Position numbers and translations under genes: made by a program. The notes under the pieces were generated by a model that had not been told where the DNA came from, did not search any database, and saw nothing but the letters and a program-made list of their open reading frames with translations. Source: Syngnathus acus (lineage: Eukaryota > Chordata > Actinopteri > Syngnathiformes > Syngnathidae). From it: a stretch of 64,000 nt of DNA. Location: NCBI RefSeq assembly GCF_901709675.1, contig NC_051089.1, positions 1,615,476 through 1,679,475 on the forward strand. Direction: 5' to 3'. Of this stretch, positions 41,511 to 54,399 are shown one piece after another (the first letter of the stretch is position 1; each line of letters opens with the position of its first letter).

Positions 41511-44500
41511 ATGCTGGGTGTGGCCGGAATGACGGGCAGGTGAGTGTTAACATAAACACCGTCAACATTGCTAGCATTCACAGCTGCTAATTTAAGAGCT
41601 AGCGCGAGCTTAAGCTACACGTCACTTTGACGAGACGTGTATGATCTCGTAATAACGCTGGAATATGCTCATGATTTGTCAATTATGGACTGATTAGGAA
41701 AAGAAATGCACTCATCGTCAAAAGACGTTTTTGATCTATTGTGCAAATGTTAGCCAGTTAGCATGCTAATAAGTTATCTCTACCCCAAAACTTTGGTTTG
41801 TGCAATTGAATATATATGGACGGGCAATAATAAAAGAGTAATTACTCATACTAATGCGTCCGTGCCAGGACAAAGTCTGTACGTATTATTATTTTTTTTT
41901 TTAGTTTAGTTTAGAGATGAGGCCACAGAAATTCAGCCACATCCCAGAGCTTCTCTTCCTCACCAAATTATGTGATGTGATTCTAAAGGTTTCCTCCTAC
42001 TGTGATGCCAGAAACGTCCTAGTAGATCATATTGGAGTCATGCGAGGAAAGCATTGAATCAGAAACATTCCTACTTGAATTGACTACTTTTTACTTACGG
42101 TTGTGTATTAATTACTACTTTCTTGTGTCATGCAACAGCATCGCCAATGCCCTGGCCAGTGCGGCCTGTGAACGATGCAAGAGTGGCTTTGCTCCCACTG
42201 AGAAGATTGTCAACAGCAATGGAGAGTTGTACCATGAACAATGCTTCGTGTGTGCCCAGTGTTTCCAGCAGTTTCCGGAGGGACTCTTCTACGAGGTACT
42301 ATTCCATTTCTCATCAGAAAGTGTGAATCTGTCCCTCAAAATGCATTTTCTCCTTTGGATCTTTTTTGTTTTACAGTTTGAAGGCCGGAAATACTGCGAG
42401 CACGACTTTCAGATGCTCTTTGCTCCCTGCTGTCGTCAATGCGGTGAGTGTTTTACTGCACTGCAGTCATAATGAATACGAAGAAGGCAAACAAGATGAT
42501 GCAGCTTGTTTGAGAGGACTCCAAACAATTGATGACTAATACTTGAACTTTCCGATATAAAATTCATCATCAGTATTTTGCTGTTATAACTTCAGTCAGC
42601 AGTTTTGTTCCTCTGATAACATTGTAATAAGCACAATCCGGTGAATTGCTTATCAAAACTGCCGGGGGAAGACAAATTCTGTCTCGAGTGAATCGATCGC
42701 TTGTGATCTCCTTCAGGTGAATTCATCATCGGTCGTGTCATAAAGGCCATGAACAACAGTTGGCACCCCGACTGCTTCTGCTGTGACATCTGCCAGTCTG
42801 TGTTGGCTGACGTGGGCTTTGTCAAAAATGCTGGCAGGTTTGCGCACCATCTTATTTATTATTTCTAAAGCTCGTACGCCAAATGGCTTCATAGGAACAG
42901 CTCAACTGCATAAGAAATACAAACAATGGCATGTCTCCAGTCAAGTTAAATCATTGTTTCTCAAAATGTGCAGGCACCTATGTCGCCCGTGCCATAATCG
43001 GGAGAAGGCTCGTGGTCTCGGCAAGTACATCTGCCAGAAGTGCCACGCCATCATTGAAGAGCAACCACTGATCTTTAAGAATGACCCTTACCACCCGGAC
43101 CACTTCAACTGCAACAATTGCGGGTCAGTACTCTCCGCGGTAGAATGTCGGAGCTCATCTATCATGCCTGCTTGGATATTCACAATCCTGTTCACAGGAA
43201 GGAGCTGACAGCTGAAGCCAGGGAACTGAAAGGCGAACTTTTCTGCTTGCCGTGCCATGACAAGATGGGCGTGCCCATCTGCGGAGCGTGCAGGAGACCC
43301 ATCGAGGGCCGTGTTGTCAATGCTATGGGCAAGCAGTGGCACGTTGAGGTGAGGGAGCCAGGCGGCTTGCGAGTCTGTCTTCAAATTCATCCCAGAAGCT
43401 CATTTGGAACTTTGGTGCTTGCAGCATTTTGTGTGCGCCAAGTGCGAGAAGCCGTTCCTTGGCCATCGCCATTATGAGAGGAAGGGCTTGGCTTACTGCG
43501 AAACGCATTACAACCAGGTTTGAACAAAGCGCCCAACGTAAAAAAATCCAAACTCAACCTCTCGTTAAATATCTCTGACTTTTATGCGTTTGTTTTCAAG
43601 CTTTTCGGTGATGTGTGTTACCACTGCAACCGTGTGATTGAGGGTGATGGTAAGTATTGATCATAGAAATCTTGGGGGGGGGAAAGAAAAAATCTGAATA
43701 TTTTTCTCCTCCACAGTCGTTTCCGCTCTCAACAAGGCCTGGTGTGTCAGTTGTTTCTCCTGCTCCACCTGCAACACAAAGCTCACCCTCAAGTAAGTGT
43801 TTGTGGTTACCAATAACCTTCAATTGCAGCCAGTTAACTTTGAGTACTCAACTTCTACTGTCCATCTTCTCACTTGTCCCTCCCGATTTCCTCTCTCAAC
43901 TCTCTACATGCTTCGTGTGCGCGGCCAGAGATAAGTTTGTCGAAATTGACCTGAAGCCCGTATGCAAGCATTGCTACGAGTGTTTTCCGGAGGAGTTGAA
44001 ACGCCGACTGGCCCGGCGTGAGCGCAAGAAAAAACCTGCCGCTTCTCAGTAGAGATCTTAACTTTTGCACGTTGGTGCGGTTTCCGCCTTCCTCCATGTC
44101 GTGAATATGCATGACTCGTCATATTATGCATGCACCTTTTTGGTTTTTCTTTTTCAATGTCAGTTTTACCTTCGACAGTACAGCGAGACCCCACTACATG
44201 GCAGCAAAGTACTTGTGATGGAGAGAATCATAAAACGGCAATATCACACCTCTTTGGCACTTGGTAATTGGAAGAAAAAAATGGCTTTGAAATGCACCTC
44301 CATTCGGTTGATTTTGCATTTATTTACAAATAGATTGCCCTAATCGCACACGCTGTCATTCATTCTTGAAGAGTACAAATTTGGGGACCCTGCAGGATAA
44401 TCTCAGTCTGATGTGTTGGAGCAGAAAGAGGGTATTGCAAATTGTGGATCACTCTACAGTCCAGCAATGATAAAGGCAGGAAGTAATGTTGAAGCGTTTA

Positions 44501-44911
44501 AGAAGCTTTTAAATGCGATGGCGGGGTGGTGCAAGGAGGAGACGAGTCGGGCAAATTATTCCATCCTGCAGCGTTTTGCAACAGCATTGCCATGAAAATT
44601 GAGACCTGACAGCATCAATGAATAAAACATTTCAGGCAGATAATAATGGCTGTTGTAAAGGAGGTGGGATTGCGTCATGTTTACCAAACTACTTAAGGCT
44701 GCTAATGAACTTGTAGTGAGGTTGAGCCGTACTGATGCACGCGTTAACTAGAGAACATACGCAGTCCTAACATGCTCTTCCTTCCTGTTTTTGCAGGAAC
44801 AAATTTGTTGAGTTTGACATGAAGCCTGTTTGTAAAAAGTGCTACGAGAAGTTTCCCCTTGAGCTGAAGAAAAGGCTGAAGAAGCTGGCTGAAGCATTAG
44901 GACGCAAATAG
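41511..44911 (+). CDS. lims1: LIM and senescent cell antigen-like protein 1 (PINCH-1), canonical form
   Basis: Exons: 41511-41539, 42139-42295, 42377-42443, 42717-42837, 42974-43123, 43198-43348, 43425-43517, 43601-43649, 43717-43792, then terminal exon 44797-44911. They total 1008 bases (335 aa). The first exon encodes MLGVAGMTG, as in a known human N-terminal isoform. It is followed by five LIM zinc-finger domains with regular CxxC/HxxC ligands, and the tail [10 protein letters not shown] (human KKLAETLGRK). The adaptor joins integrin-linked kinase (LIM1) and parvin in the IPP complex at focal adhesions. Other first exons are possible, since several PINCH N termini exist. LIMS2 is the alternative; the C-terminal tail favours LIMS1. 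Confidence 0.93.
43929..44052 (+). CDS. lims1: lims1 alternative proximal terminal exon
   Basis: After an acceptor CGCGGCCAG this 124-base exon joins in phase to exon 43717-43792 (AA|A). It encodes [20 protein letters not shown] plus a basic tail [17 protein letters not shown], replacing the canonical [15 protein letters not shown] exon. It ends at a TAG (44050-44052) with its own AATAAA at 44621-44626. The product would be 338 aa. It completes the fifth LIM domain with the same zinc ligands, so it is a homologous duplicate of the distal exon, not a retained intron. The Lys/Arg tail resembles a nuclear or membrane-binding signal, but this is untested. Confidence 0.8.
44053..44796 (+). other. 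lims1: 3'UTR of the proximal lims1 form / intron of the distal form
   Basis: This is non-coding. AATAAA at 44621-44626 precedes a GT-rich segment and probably ends the proximal transcript. The acceptor of the distal exon (TTCCTGTTTTTGCAG) is at 44796. Confidence 0.5.
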
Positions 44912-45774
44912 GCAAGTTGGCCTGACAATTAAGAACAAAATGGTTTTCATCATCATGGTTTATTCTATATTTTATAGTCAACGCTTTAAAAAATATATAA
45001 TTCTATACGTGTGTATAAAAAATATATCTACTTTCCTAAAGTGACCTTACCCTGTATGTCCCTTTTCTCATGACCATCGAACAAGTAATTCATGTGTCCA
45101 ATTTATACTTTTACTTGAAATGTGTGTTGAGTTTGGTCCAAGCCGCATTTAGTCGCAATGCTCCGTTCCGTGATTATTATGAACAAGACGCAGAGGATAT
45201 TTAAAGGCATTTTTGATCAATCGTCCTTGTTTGCTTTCCCAAGTCCAAATAAAAAAAGTAAACAGCATTTTGAAGTTGCCAGTCTTGTATCACTAACACG
45301 CTTAAATCTTGGAATATTCATGATTCAGCATACCGCTTGTACGGTTGGTGAGCAAAATTGTTTGGGAATGAGAAATGTGACAAAACTCTGCTAGTGTCAG
45401 CATCATTTTTTACGGGCCGCTTTTTGTGCAGCATCGATTTATAGACTGTTTAATTTAGAAATATGCTGTATACACTTCATTTACATTTCACTGCCTCACA
45501 CATGAGTATTTGCTTTTGCCTTCAGTCTGTACAAATACACAACGTGGTCTTCAGTCTATAAAGCCCACTACCTGTCACAGTTTGTATAAAAAAAAAAGAA
45601 TTGCAAAATTTGAGCCTCATTGGTGAGACAAAGAGACGTTTGGCTCCGAGTTTAGCATCGAGTCTTAGAAATAAGGTGCCAAAACCAAATTGCTGCATAA
45701 TCAATAACACTTGGAATTGTGTGATCGAATTACTATTTTTCGATGAATATTTCTGGGATATCCATCTTGGATTC
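44912..45774. other. Convergent 3' ends of lims1 (+) and the NKPD1-like gene (-)
   Basis: There is no coding sequence. AATAAA at 45248-45253 on the plus strand suits the distal lims1 transcript. The minus strand should hold the 3'UTR of the NTPase gene; its poly-A signal was not pinned down. Confidence 0.45.
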
Positions 45775-48700
45775 TTAGCTAGTAGCCAAATGGGGATTTG
45801 ATGAGGAACGATGAGAGTCATGCAGGTGAAGTCTCGACAGGTGACTTGGAGGGTGCTGCACATTCTTGTTTTGCGCTTGAAGATGCAGTGGAAAACCCAG
45901 GAAGCGGAGTCGGAAGGTAGTCCATTCTCCAAAGGTCATGTCTAAGAGTTTTTTAATATCATCCGGGTCACCAAATACCAGAGACGAGCCAGTGATGTGA
46001 TTGCTTTTTATGATTGCAGCATACTTTTGTGGATATTCCATCTTTTCCAGCTAGGAAGAAAAAGAATCACATGCATTAGAGAGGTTAAAAAGTACAGTAA
46101 TTGTACCAATGTTCTTACTTTGAGACTCTGGCTTCCTCCCACATTCTAAAAACATTCATGTTAGGTGTCAGAAACTTAAATCATTCAAATCATGTCACTA
46201 AACAGCCTACATTTTTAATTTAATTGCTGTATAAGCCAAATGACACCGAATATTTTGGTACAGATCAGAGTCGGACACTCCAAATGTAGTCCTGGGTTGC
46301 CACTTCTTACCTCTTTACAAATATCCTCCGAGTCCATATTGATTAGAGATGTGATCGGCAAAGGCGCAGAGGTTCTGATCCAACCGGTATCTTTCAACCT
46401 GGATGTTCCTCGTATCATTGCCAACTCACTCTTAATCGACGGATTTAGGTTAACCGTGACCCGGTTGAGTGCCTTCAGATCCTTAATTGTGAAGTGGAAG
46501 TCTATCTTGAGGAATCTCTCAAACATCTCTGGGTCTCCGTCCTGGTCAAGTAGGTCTTCAATCTGAGAACGCATCACGTAAAGCTCGGCTCTGGACTCGG
46601 TGAAAACTTTCCATAAGCTTTTGGAATCGTCAACCTCGGGATCCTTGTTCTGATCGATATCGTCTCTCTGTCGGGCATCTTCCACACACTGGATAATCCA
46701 GCTGAGTCGGCAGGGCCACTGATTAGCCAGGACCACCCAGGCGGCTATGAGATCAGGTTGAGGGAGCTCTGTCTTTGAGGCCTTCATGATGATCACAGTC
46801 ACTCGAATTGAGTTGATCACTCGCCGCATGGACATGGAGTCATCCAAGATATACTCATTTAACTTTGTCTCGTTGCTTTTAAGGATCCTCTTAACCCACC
46901 CTTCGACTTCCGCCTCGGTTATATCTGGTTGAACGGTTTTATCGATCAAGGGCATTGCCTCGTTTGTTTCCAATATAACCACTGAAGATGAATTTGACAA
47001 AGAGTTTCTTTCAAAGCCTCCAGTTTGATGTTTATCTTCAATTATGTTCCCGTCCTTGAGAGTTTTTGAACCGCCGGCCAGGCTGTGAAATAAAGTGAGC
47101 TTTGAATCGTCACAAAGGGGTGGCACGGTGAAGGCCAGAGTAACAATTCGCCGCAACAGCGCGTAAGCCCGGTCTTCTTTGCAAAAGCAGCCATCTGCAT
47201 AGTTGACCTTCTGTACGATAATGTCTGGGTCGACCGCCAGAATTGAAATGAACGGACTGTCTTCGTCTGATAGCAGAATGTTGATAGCATCTAAAACGGC
47301 AACAATTTTTGGCGGGGAGCAGCGGTCTAAATTGACGATCTTTAGAACCACTCTGATCCTTCTCCTCTCAAACACCTCCAGGAACTCGACAAAACGAGAA
47401 AGGAGCCACATCTCTTTCCTGACTTGGTCCATGAAGCCCAGCTTGCTGCTGACCCGCTCGTTGTCCATGCCTCTCTTGAGATTGCGCTCCTGGTTGAAAA
47501 TAAGGTTCTTGATCATCCCGAAAGCAAACCTCAGCACGTTGGCAGCTGGAACTCCAAAGGAAGCAAGGACCAGGCCTTTTAGCACGCTAACGCGGCTCGT
47601 GGTTGTTCCGTTTACTTTCGCAGCAGGTTTGCCCATATGGTTGGGAAGTTCAAATGTCAAAAGGAATACTAGGATGATTAATGGCACCAACAGAGTGAGA
47701 AGGAGGAGAAACCACAGAGGGCAGCAACAAATTTTCTTCGACCTCCAGTGATTGGGACCAGCCACCACTATCTGATGAGATGAAACAAACACGGAAAGTG
47801 ATTAATGGGTACGATGATTCAGTTTGGTCAAGTTTGGGCGCTAGCTAGCATGCTACCCCACCGCTAAGGTGTTTGTGTTGTATTATGTGCAGGTTTTGGA
47901 ATCTTTAGCTGCTACACAGAAAAAAAAACCACACAAACCTTCTTTTTGATTTCATCCTCGACATCATGTTGGGCCACCCGATATAATACTAGCTGTAATT
48001 TCCCAAAATTGATTTGCATCGCTTGAAAGAGTCGGATGGCCAGACCGGCCCAGAGCAGGTCACTGCCTGCAAAGTGCCAGGCGCTGAAGTTTACAAAAAT
48101 GAAACGGACATTATGATGGTCCTGATTCTCTTTGGTCCAAATGGGCTTGTAGAATAGCAGCCGCCAAACTAGCGCTAACAGGCCAGAAAGTGAAGGTTGA
48201 ATAGTGCGAGGCTGGAATTTTCCTTTGTAGTTCTCTTCGATCTTCAAAGCTTCTCGCGACAAGTACACTGGAGAGACAAAAACAGTGGTGGGAGCAAATT
48301 AACTGGAGGAGAATCAGATGGTCAGGAAAATTTTCTCCAACACAAATGTCACTTTGTTGCTTAATGTTGATCTAGTAGTCGCACTTGTTTTAATGCATTA
48401 TCTCACTAAAATATATTAAATTCAATAATTTAAAATTTGCAATGTGGACTCGCAAGAGCACAGCATATTTTTTCCCTTTACTTCAGTCAGGCCCAGAAAA
48501 GCTGACGCTATTTCTGCACGTTGACTAATGCCAGTTCCAGGTAAAGTATGACATGCTAGCCACATGTGGCCCATTCACAGACTATGACCAGCACTTGCAA
48601 TTTTTATCATGTCAAACAGTAAAATAGGTTCTGCATGTAAGCTTGTGGAAGGAACAAACAAAAGCGCCAACTTTTCAAAATGGTGCCCTTCTCCCTGTCC

Positions 48701-50314
48701 TTGTTTGAGGACATCTGAACCTTGTGGAGGGATGTTCCTTATATACCCAATTATGACGACACGCACCTGTTTGTAATTAACCTGTGGAAGGTTCCACACA
48801 GGTGTTTTCTGAGGGGGCGGGGCATTTTGCAGGCATCACATTCAAATTAGAAAATATCAAGAAATATAAATCATCACCATGTGGATTTGGATCTATGATT
48901 TGATGGTAATCGATTTGGATTGGTCGAACTGAATTTGAGGTTGCCATGGTGATATAAAGTTTGTTCCTACCTACTGAGACAAGGGAAAGCTTGCAAAATT
49001 GGATACATTATTAAAAAGATCATTAGGCCTACTGCACTCATTTGCTTCTGTCGGTAATCCTTTCTCATGAATAGAGAATATCGGTCTGCACATCCATACA
49101 TTCATCAATCTATTTGTTGAAGCCAACGCTGTGAATTATTATTTGATGGAGATCTAGCCAGAAGTCGACTGTTTGTTGTTCTTGTTCTGCAATTAATTGG
49201 CGTCTCTGCGGGGATCATGCAAAATAAGCCTTTCTCATCTGTTACCCTGAGAAGAAAAATGGAACTAAATGAAAAACTTGTTTGGAAAAAAACCTGAAGA
49301 TCATGTTACCGATCGTTTTAACTTGATTTTTTTTAATACGTATTTTAAACTATCATAAATCATAACGAAATAGCTTCAGCTATGTTATTAAAGTTCATTT
49401 CGAGATTTTCATCTGAGCTGGTCTATAAAAAAAAAAGCAAGACTTTTCCAAGTGAACTAAGGATAAACATTGTGTTTAATGATTATCTGCCAAGACAAAG
49501 CTTGTGTTGGTGTGTGCCTGTGCGTAAATGGCCTCCTACAGACACAGCGGGCAGGAACGTCTTGGTGCAGCTTATAAGTGATAAGATAAACATCCACAAC
49601 AACACGCTGTCATCAAAGTTTACTGTTGTGTGGTCCGGCACAATTTGCAAATGGGCTTACACGGATAACAATAAATTTATTCAACTGAATAAACTCTAAA
49701 TACAGGATTTAATAACGACAGTAGGATGACTGCAATTTATTTATCTGAAACACCGCGTAGGAATCAGCAGGATTCCGGAAGACAATAATGAGTGAGCGTA
49801 TACATACCTTCCATTTTTCCAAGGATTCTTCCAATTCGACTCTGACAAGAAGAGTAAAGTCCGACAGTTGCCGGCGATGAAACTTTGGTTAAGGTCTTGG
49901 AAAGGGCGTATGCAAAAATGTCATCTGGAAACACATTTTAGAAAATAATAGCAAAACTGTTTTTGGTATGTACATATTCACTTGACCGTTGATGTCACAA
50001 GCGCCCTGAAAGATAACAATTGCTTGCCACTCATTTTCAAAAAATACTTGCATGCTTTCAAATAAAAAAAGCAATTTGTTTCTGACATGCTTGAATAATG
50101 CATCATTCCGAACGTCATGCTTTTGCGATTTTTCAGATTCGGAACGCATCTGACGGAAGTGCGGCAGTTATTTGAACAAAGTCCAAAGTGTAACGGAATC
50201 ATTAAGGCTCAATCCCAATAACCCCAATTGTGTCTCATCTCGCCCCCCCCAATATTTATGATTAAGCGGAAGAAATGGGATTGGTTGTATCTTACCTTTG
50301 GTGGGAGGAGACAT
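45775..50314 (-). CDS. nkpd1-like: KAP-family P-loop NTPase domain protein, NKPD1-like
   Basis: Exons in transcript order: 50314-50296, 49924-49808, 48267-47939, 47771-46311, 46050-45775. They total 2202 bases (733 aa). The protein starts MSPPTKDDIFAYALSKTLTK, the entry to a KAP NTPase domain. At about 28-36 the Walker A position reads GLYSSCQSR instead of GxxxxGK[ST], so it looks degenerate. A Walker B-like strand VVLKIVNLDR ends near D304. Transmembrane segments (about 172-194 and 215-245) sit inside the domain, as is usual for KAP proteins. LLDMTFGEWTTFRLRF near the C terminus also fits KAP proteins of the KIDINS220/NKPD1 type. The last 35 residues are His/Ser-rich and probably lineage-specific. 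Function is unknown. A 5'UTR exon probably ends at 50959 (TTCAAG|GTAAGA), joining an acceptor near 50368. Confidence 0.75.
48268..49807 (-). other. Large intron of the NKPD1-like gene
   Basis: A 1.54 kb intron, long for this window. No open frame, repeat or RNA gene was recognised; the 105-codon plus-strand frame at 49382 is not protein-like. Confidence 0.5.
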
Positions 50315-53300
50315 GATTACAGATCGGTGTTGTGTCCAATTTCAGAAAAGTTTCATTTTGACCTATAAAATAGAAGCAGAGTCAGTTTCACCACAAATAA
50401 TCAAGATATGTGTTTGTCGTGTGTGTGTGTCTCATTCCTTTGTTTACAAATGTGAGTCTATTGCATGCACCTTCTCATGATGAGCATGCAAGTAAAATTA
50501 GTCAGAATTGTAAATCATTTGTCAATCCAAACAGTCTTGCTTACTTTTGCATCATCATATTGTGTAGGCAGCATTTACACTTGGAAAATCATTGTTTGTA
50601 TGAAGGATGGGGTTTTCATAGAGAGAGAAAGAGAACAAGATGTTTTGTTCGTGCTGGCTTCATTGACTCTGAAACAAATCTCTTCACAGATTCTTCTAAC
50701 TGTCTTTAATGATAGTGCAGCATTCATGAACTGTTCCTTGGTTTTATCTACACGGAACTGCTTCCCTTGGTCAATAAGTTATTCAGCTCGCAGAAACCAC
50801 TCCCTCTTTGTCGTTGCCTCTCGCTCACCAAAACATGCACGGAATGAAATAAGCAACACCAGAAAGATTTTAAACCCTTCACTTGTTAAGTTTCTTGAAC
50901 TGCTTTCAGAAAGTTGGATTATTTCTGTGCAGACATGTCCAAGATTAAATAGTCTTACCTTGAAAAGTTCCTGCTGTTCCCTCTCATGCCCACAAATCAT
51001 GCAGAGATATATTCCGGTTTGCAACTGTGTGAACTGGCCGGACTTTGGAGTCTTAAAAAAAACACTGATATGACAGCGTGTATGTCTGTGAAAGGAAAAA
51101 AAAAGAAGAAAACTCCACCTGATCAGGAAGTTGTATTAGTCTGCTGGCCCGACACTTTCTCGGAAGTAAGGTCACTGATAAATTAGAATTTGAGCAGTCA
51201 CAGCATGTCCGTTTAAAGACTGGGATGAAAAAAGGTCTTTCTGGATACACATGAAAAGTAGAAACATGGCTTGTGGCATTAAGCATCCAATCTTGGAGAA
51301 AAAACAGAACAAATGAATGATTTTCTGTGGCTTGAGTGATTCATGATGTGAATTCCTTCAATGTAGCCCCCCGGGTTAAGAAAGGCTGGATTCTTCGGTG
51401 TGGCCTGAACATGCAAAGCAGCTCGGATGCCAAAGCGATCGTCGGTAATCAGCCTACGGCGTTATTTGTCATGACAGAACTGGTTAGTCAAGCTTTTAAA
51501 AACAAGCTGGATGCATAATTTCCCTTGGCATCATGACTGGTTTTTCTTTTTTTTCCCCATTAGCGTTCTTCTACCATCTGCTGTCACATAATATCTTACA
51601 AACTAAACTTCTGGACATGCTAATGCTAAATGTTTGTTAGCATTGTGTGTAGCATTTACACTGCACTTGTCTTGTTCTATTCCTCTACTAACAAGACCTT
51701 TGGTGTCCTGTTTGAACATTTTCATTTCCATTTTTAGTGGAGTGGAGCTGCTAAAAAGAAGCTTGATTAGTGTAATGTCTGATTAGTGTTTAAAGTAACT
51801 GGCTTCGGGGTGACTCATCGTGGCCCAACTACCAGTACTGATTACAGAAGTGCTTAAATTAACATGATTATCATACAGAGTGAACTTGTGCACACGCACG
51901 AGTGTGTGTGTGTGTGTGTTCACTTCACTGAAAACTTACATTTAAGGACAAAGAGGTCATGATGACTACAGTCAGAGACTGACACACCTACATCTAATCT
52001 TATGAGATCCCCTTCAGAAAATTATTTACACCATCAGACTTGGTGGTAACCAAAATGTTAGGAACACCTGAATCAAGGAAGTATTATTTATTGCATCATT
52101 TTAGAGACTGGGCTAATGTTTCCAAAGCTTGCAATGCTCCGAGCCACCAAGGGAGGGCGCTAATGTATCAAGCATGAATACAGCACAATGGCTTTTGATA
52201 AAGTCTCCCCTCATCTCACTGCTCTCTTTGATATGTAAGAGCAAGCCTGACATTGTAGGTGGCATTCACTCAAAGTGGGGTGTGGTCCAGCTCTTAAGAT
52301 GTGAGCAATACCGCCAGATGAGCTGATTAGCATTTTCCGCGCAAGCAATTACGGCCGCTCGGAGGACAAAAGTACACACATCCAAACGTACATGTACAAG
52401 GACCAATAACATCTTTCCTCCTTTATTCCCTTTCCCTTGTTCCCAAGGGAGGACAAGCTCGACTATTGACATGAAACGTGACACCGGCTCGGACTTGCGC
52501 GGCGGCCTAATTGGCCTCAAGACCTCTTGTTGGCGTGATCTATTGATTTGTGCATCGTCAAAGGGAAAAGGCGGAGAGTGAGGAACGGCCACAGATTGCA
52601 AAAGGAAGCAGCGGCAAATCCAGGAATGATGCTTTCAGCTTTGACATTCTCCCCAGCACAGCGGCGGCGATGGGGTTCACCTTGAGGTGCAGGGTTCTGG
52701 ATCCTTGCAAAAAGTTGATTCACATTCCATGATTGTCTCTGATGGTTACCGCGGGGATGATGGTCGCAAAAAATGGCTTTTCGGAATGCTATGACCCCGG
52801 GGATCTATAGACATTGCTTTAAAAATCCCACTCGAGATAGCAAGATGAAAAGTCCTTCACACTCGCAAAATCCACTTTTTGTTTGATACCTCCGTATGCT
52901 GCAAATCTTCGGGGAAGAAAAATACAATGAGATGTCTACCAAAAGTGTCCTTCAGGGCCAGAGGTCTTAGAAATGGAACAAATGCCGATCTTGTATTCAT
53001 CAGCACAAACATCTGGGCCATGATTATTTTTCATCACGCATCTCCCTATTCACATCATTCTGTTTCCATCTCCTCAGTCTTGCTTTTCTTCAGCAGGAGA
53101 GTCATCTCTCTACAGACAGTATGCCTGATTTTAGATTGACATTATAATCCAGCTCGCCACGGCCGCCGCCGCATTGGCCTGCAATATAGTGCACTCCATT
53201 TTAGCCATTATTTCTCCGTAATCAAGTCTTGCCAAGTTTTCTCACCATCCATCAAGGGATCTGTGACGGCAGGGACGACCAAATTTCAGCCCGGGAATAT

Positions 53301-54080
53301 TCAACGACAGGGCCGTGACGTGGTCGGTTTGGAAATTCTCAAACTTGCCACCACCGTGTGATGGACAGTGAGGGCAAGGTCAAATTATTCCTGGTGCCCG
53401 TCACGTTCTAATTTGGTGCCTCATGTTCTGTCAAGGTTGTCTCCAGATGAAATGTGGACACAGAGCAGACCGTGATTGAATTCCACATATTCAACACCAG
53501 CGATCGAAGGCGATGTGACAAAACGTGGTAAGTCAAAACACATCGAACAAAATTTGAAAGTGTACTGAGATGCCGGGAAAGAATATGCGGTATACAAATT
53601 CTCTGTTGTGATCATTCATAAGAAGAAAAAAAAATCACTTGTATTGATCCTTCATTAGAGAAGCCTGACCAGATGCAGCAAGCGGCGCAGATTTAATTGT
53701 CAGGGCATTGATTCACTCGCCTAAGTTATATGCTTAAATAAAAATGTTTCACAATGATTATCATGTTACTTTCCGAGTAATTTCCTTTAGGTGTGTGTTT
53801 ATGTCCGACTTGTTGTTTTTTACCAGCTGGATTTGGACTCTACTCACGAAAAGTAAAGCAACTTGAGCTTTGGGACATAACATTTTGTGTAACCTTTACA
53901 CATGCAATTAATTTGTTGGAATGTTTTGAATGGAGCTGTTCAATATGTACCTGAATAATATTTGCACAACTTTCCGTGCACTAACAAGGAGCTAAACAGG
54001 AAAATCCTTGTTTAATCCTTAAAAAATCCCAAGGCCTTCCAACTTCTTTTCCATCCTGTGGCCGTTTTTGTTTTGATGTA
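50315..54080. other. Gene-free interval, left part
   Basis: Apart from the probable 5'UTR exon of the NKPD1-like gene near 50960-51030 and a (TG)n run at 51901-51920, I saw no gene. The 202-codon plus-strand frame at 50465-51073 is not protein-like. Bases 52100-53600 are balanced in composition and free of obvious repeats, as expected of conserved non-coding DNA, but conservation cannot be judged from one sequence. Confidence 0.45.
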
Positions 54081-54399
54081 CCGTATTTTCCGGACTATAA
54101 GGCGCACCTAAAAACCTAACATTTCCTCAAAAGCCGACGGTGCGTCTTTTAGTCCGGTGCGCCTTATATATGGACCAAATTCCTAAATTTAAACTTGCCC
54201 GAAGCATTGTGTCTTGAAATCAATCATAAGTGGCCCGCTGAAGACTGAATCATGAATCAAAAAGACTATAGATCATTATTTTGTGATTATAAAGTAATTT
54301 GTTGCGTCTGTAGTTGAAATAAAAAAGATAAAATGGAGAATGATTTGATTTGAAGGTGCGCCTTATAGTCCGGTGCGCCTTATAGTCCGGAAAATACGG
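54081..54399. mobile_element. MITE A with TA duplication and about 28-base TIRs
   Basis: A 319-base element flanked by TA. The left end CCGTATTTTCCGGACTATAA is repeated as an exact inverted copy at the right end. Inside the right end the segment GTGCGCCTTATAGTCCG occurs twice in tandem. No transposase frame is present. The TA duplication and TIR form suggest a Tc1/mariner-related family. Confidence 0.85.

Noticed and set aside
50465-51073. 202-codon plus-strand open frame
   Set aside because: Composition is not protein-like, no family is recognised, and it is antisense to a probable 5'UTR exon of the NKPD1-like gene.
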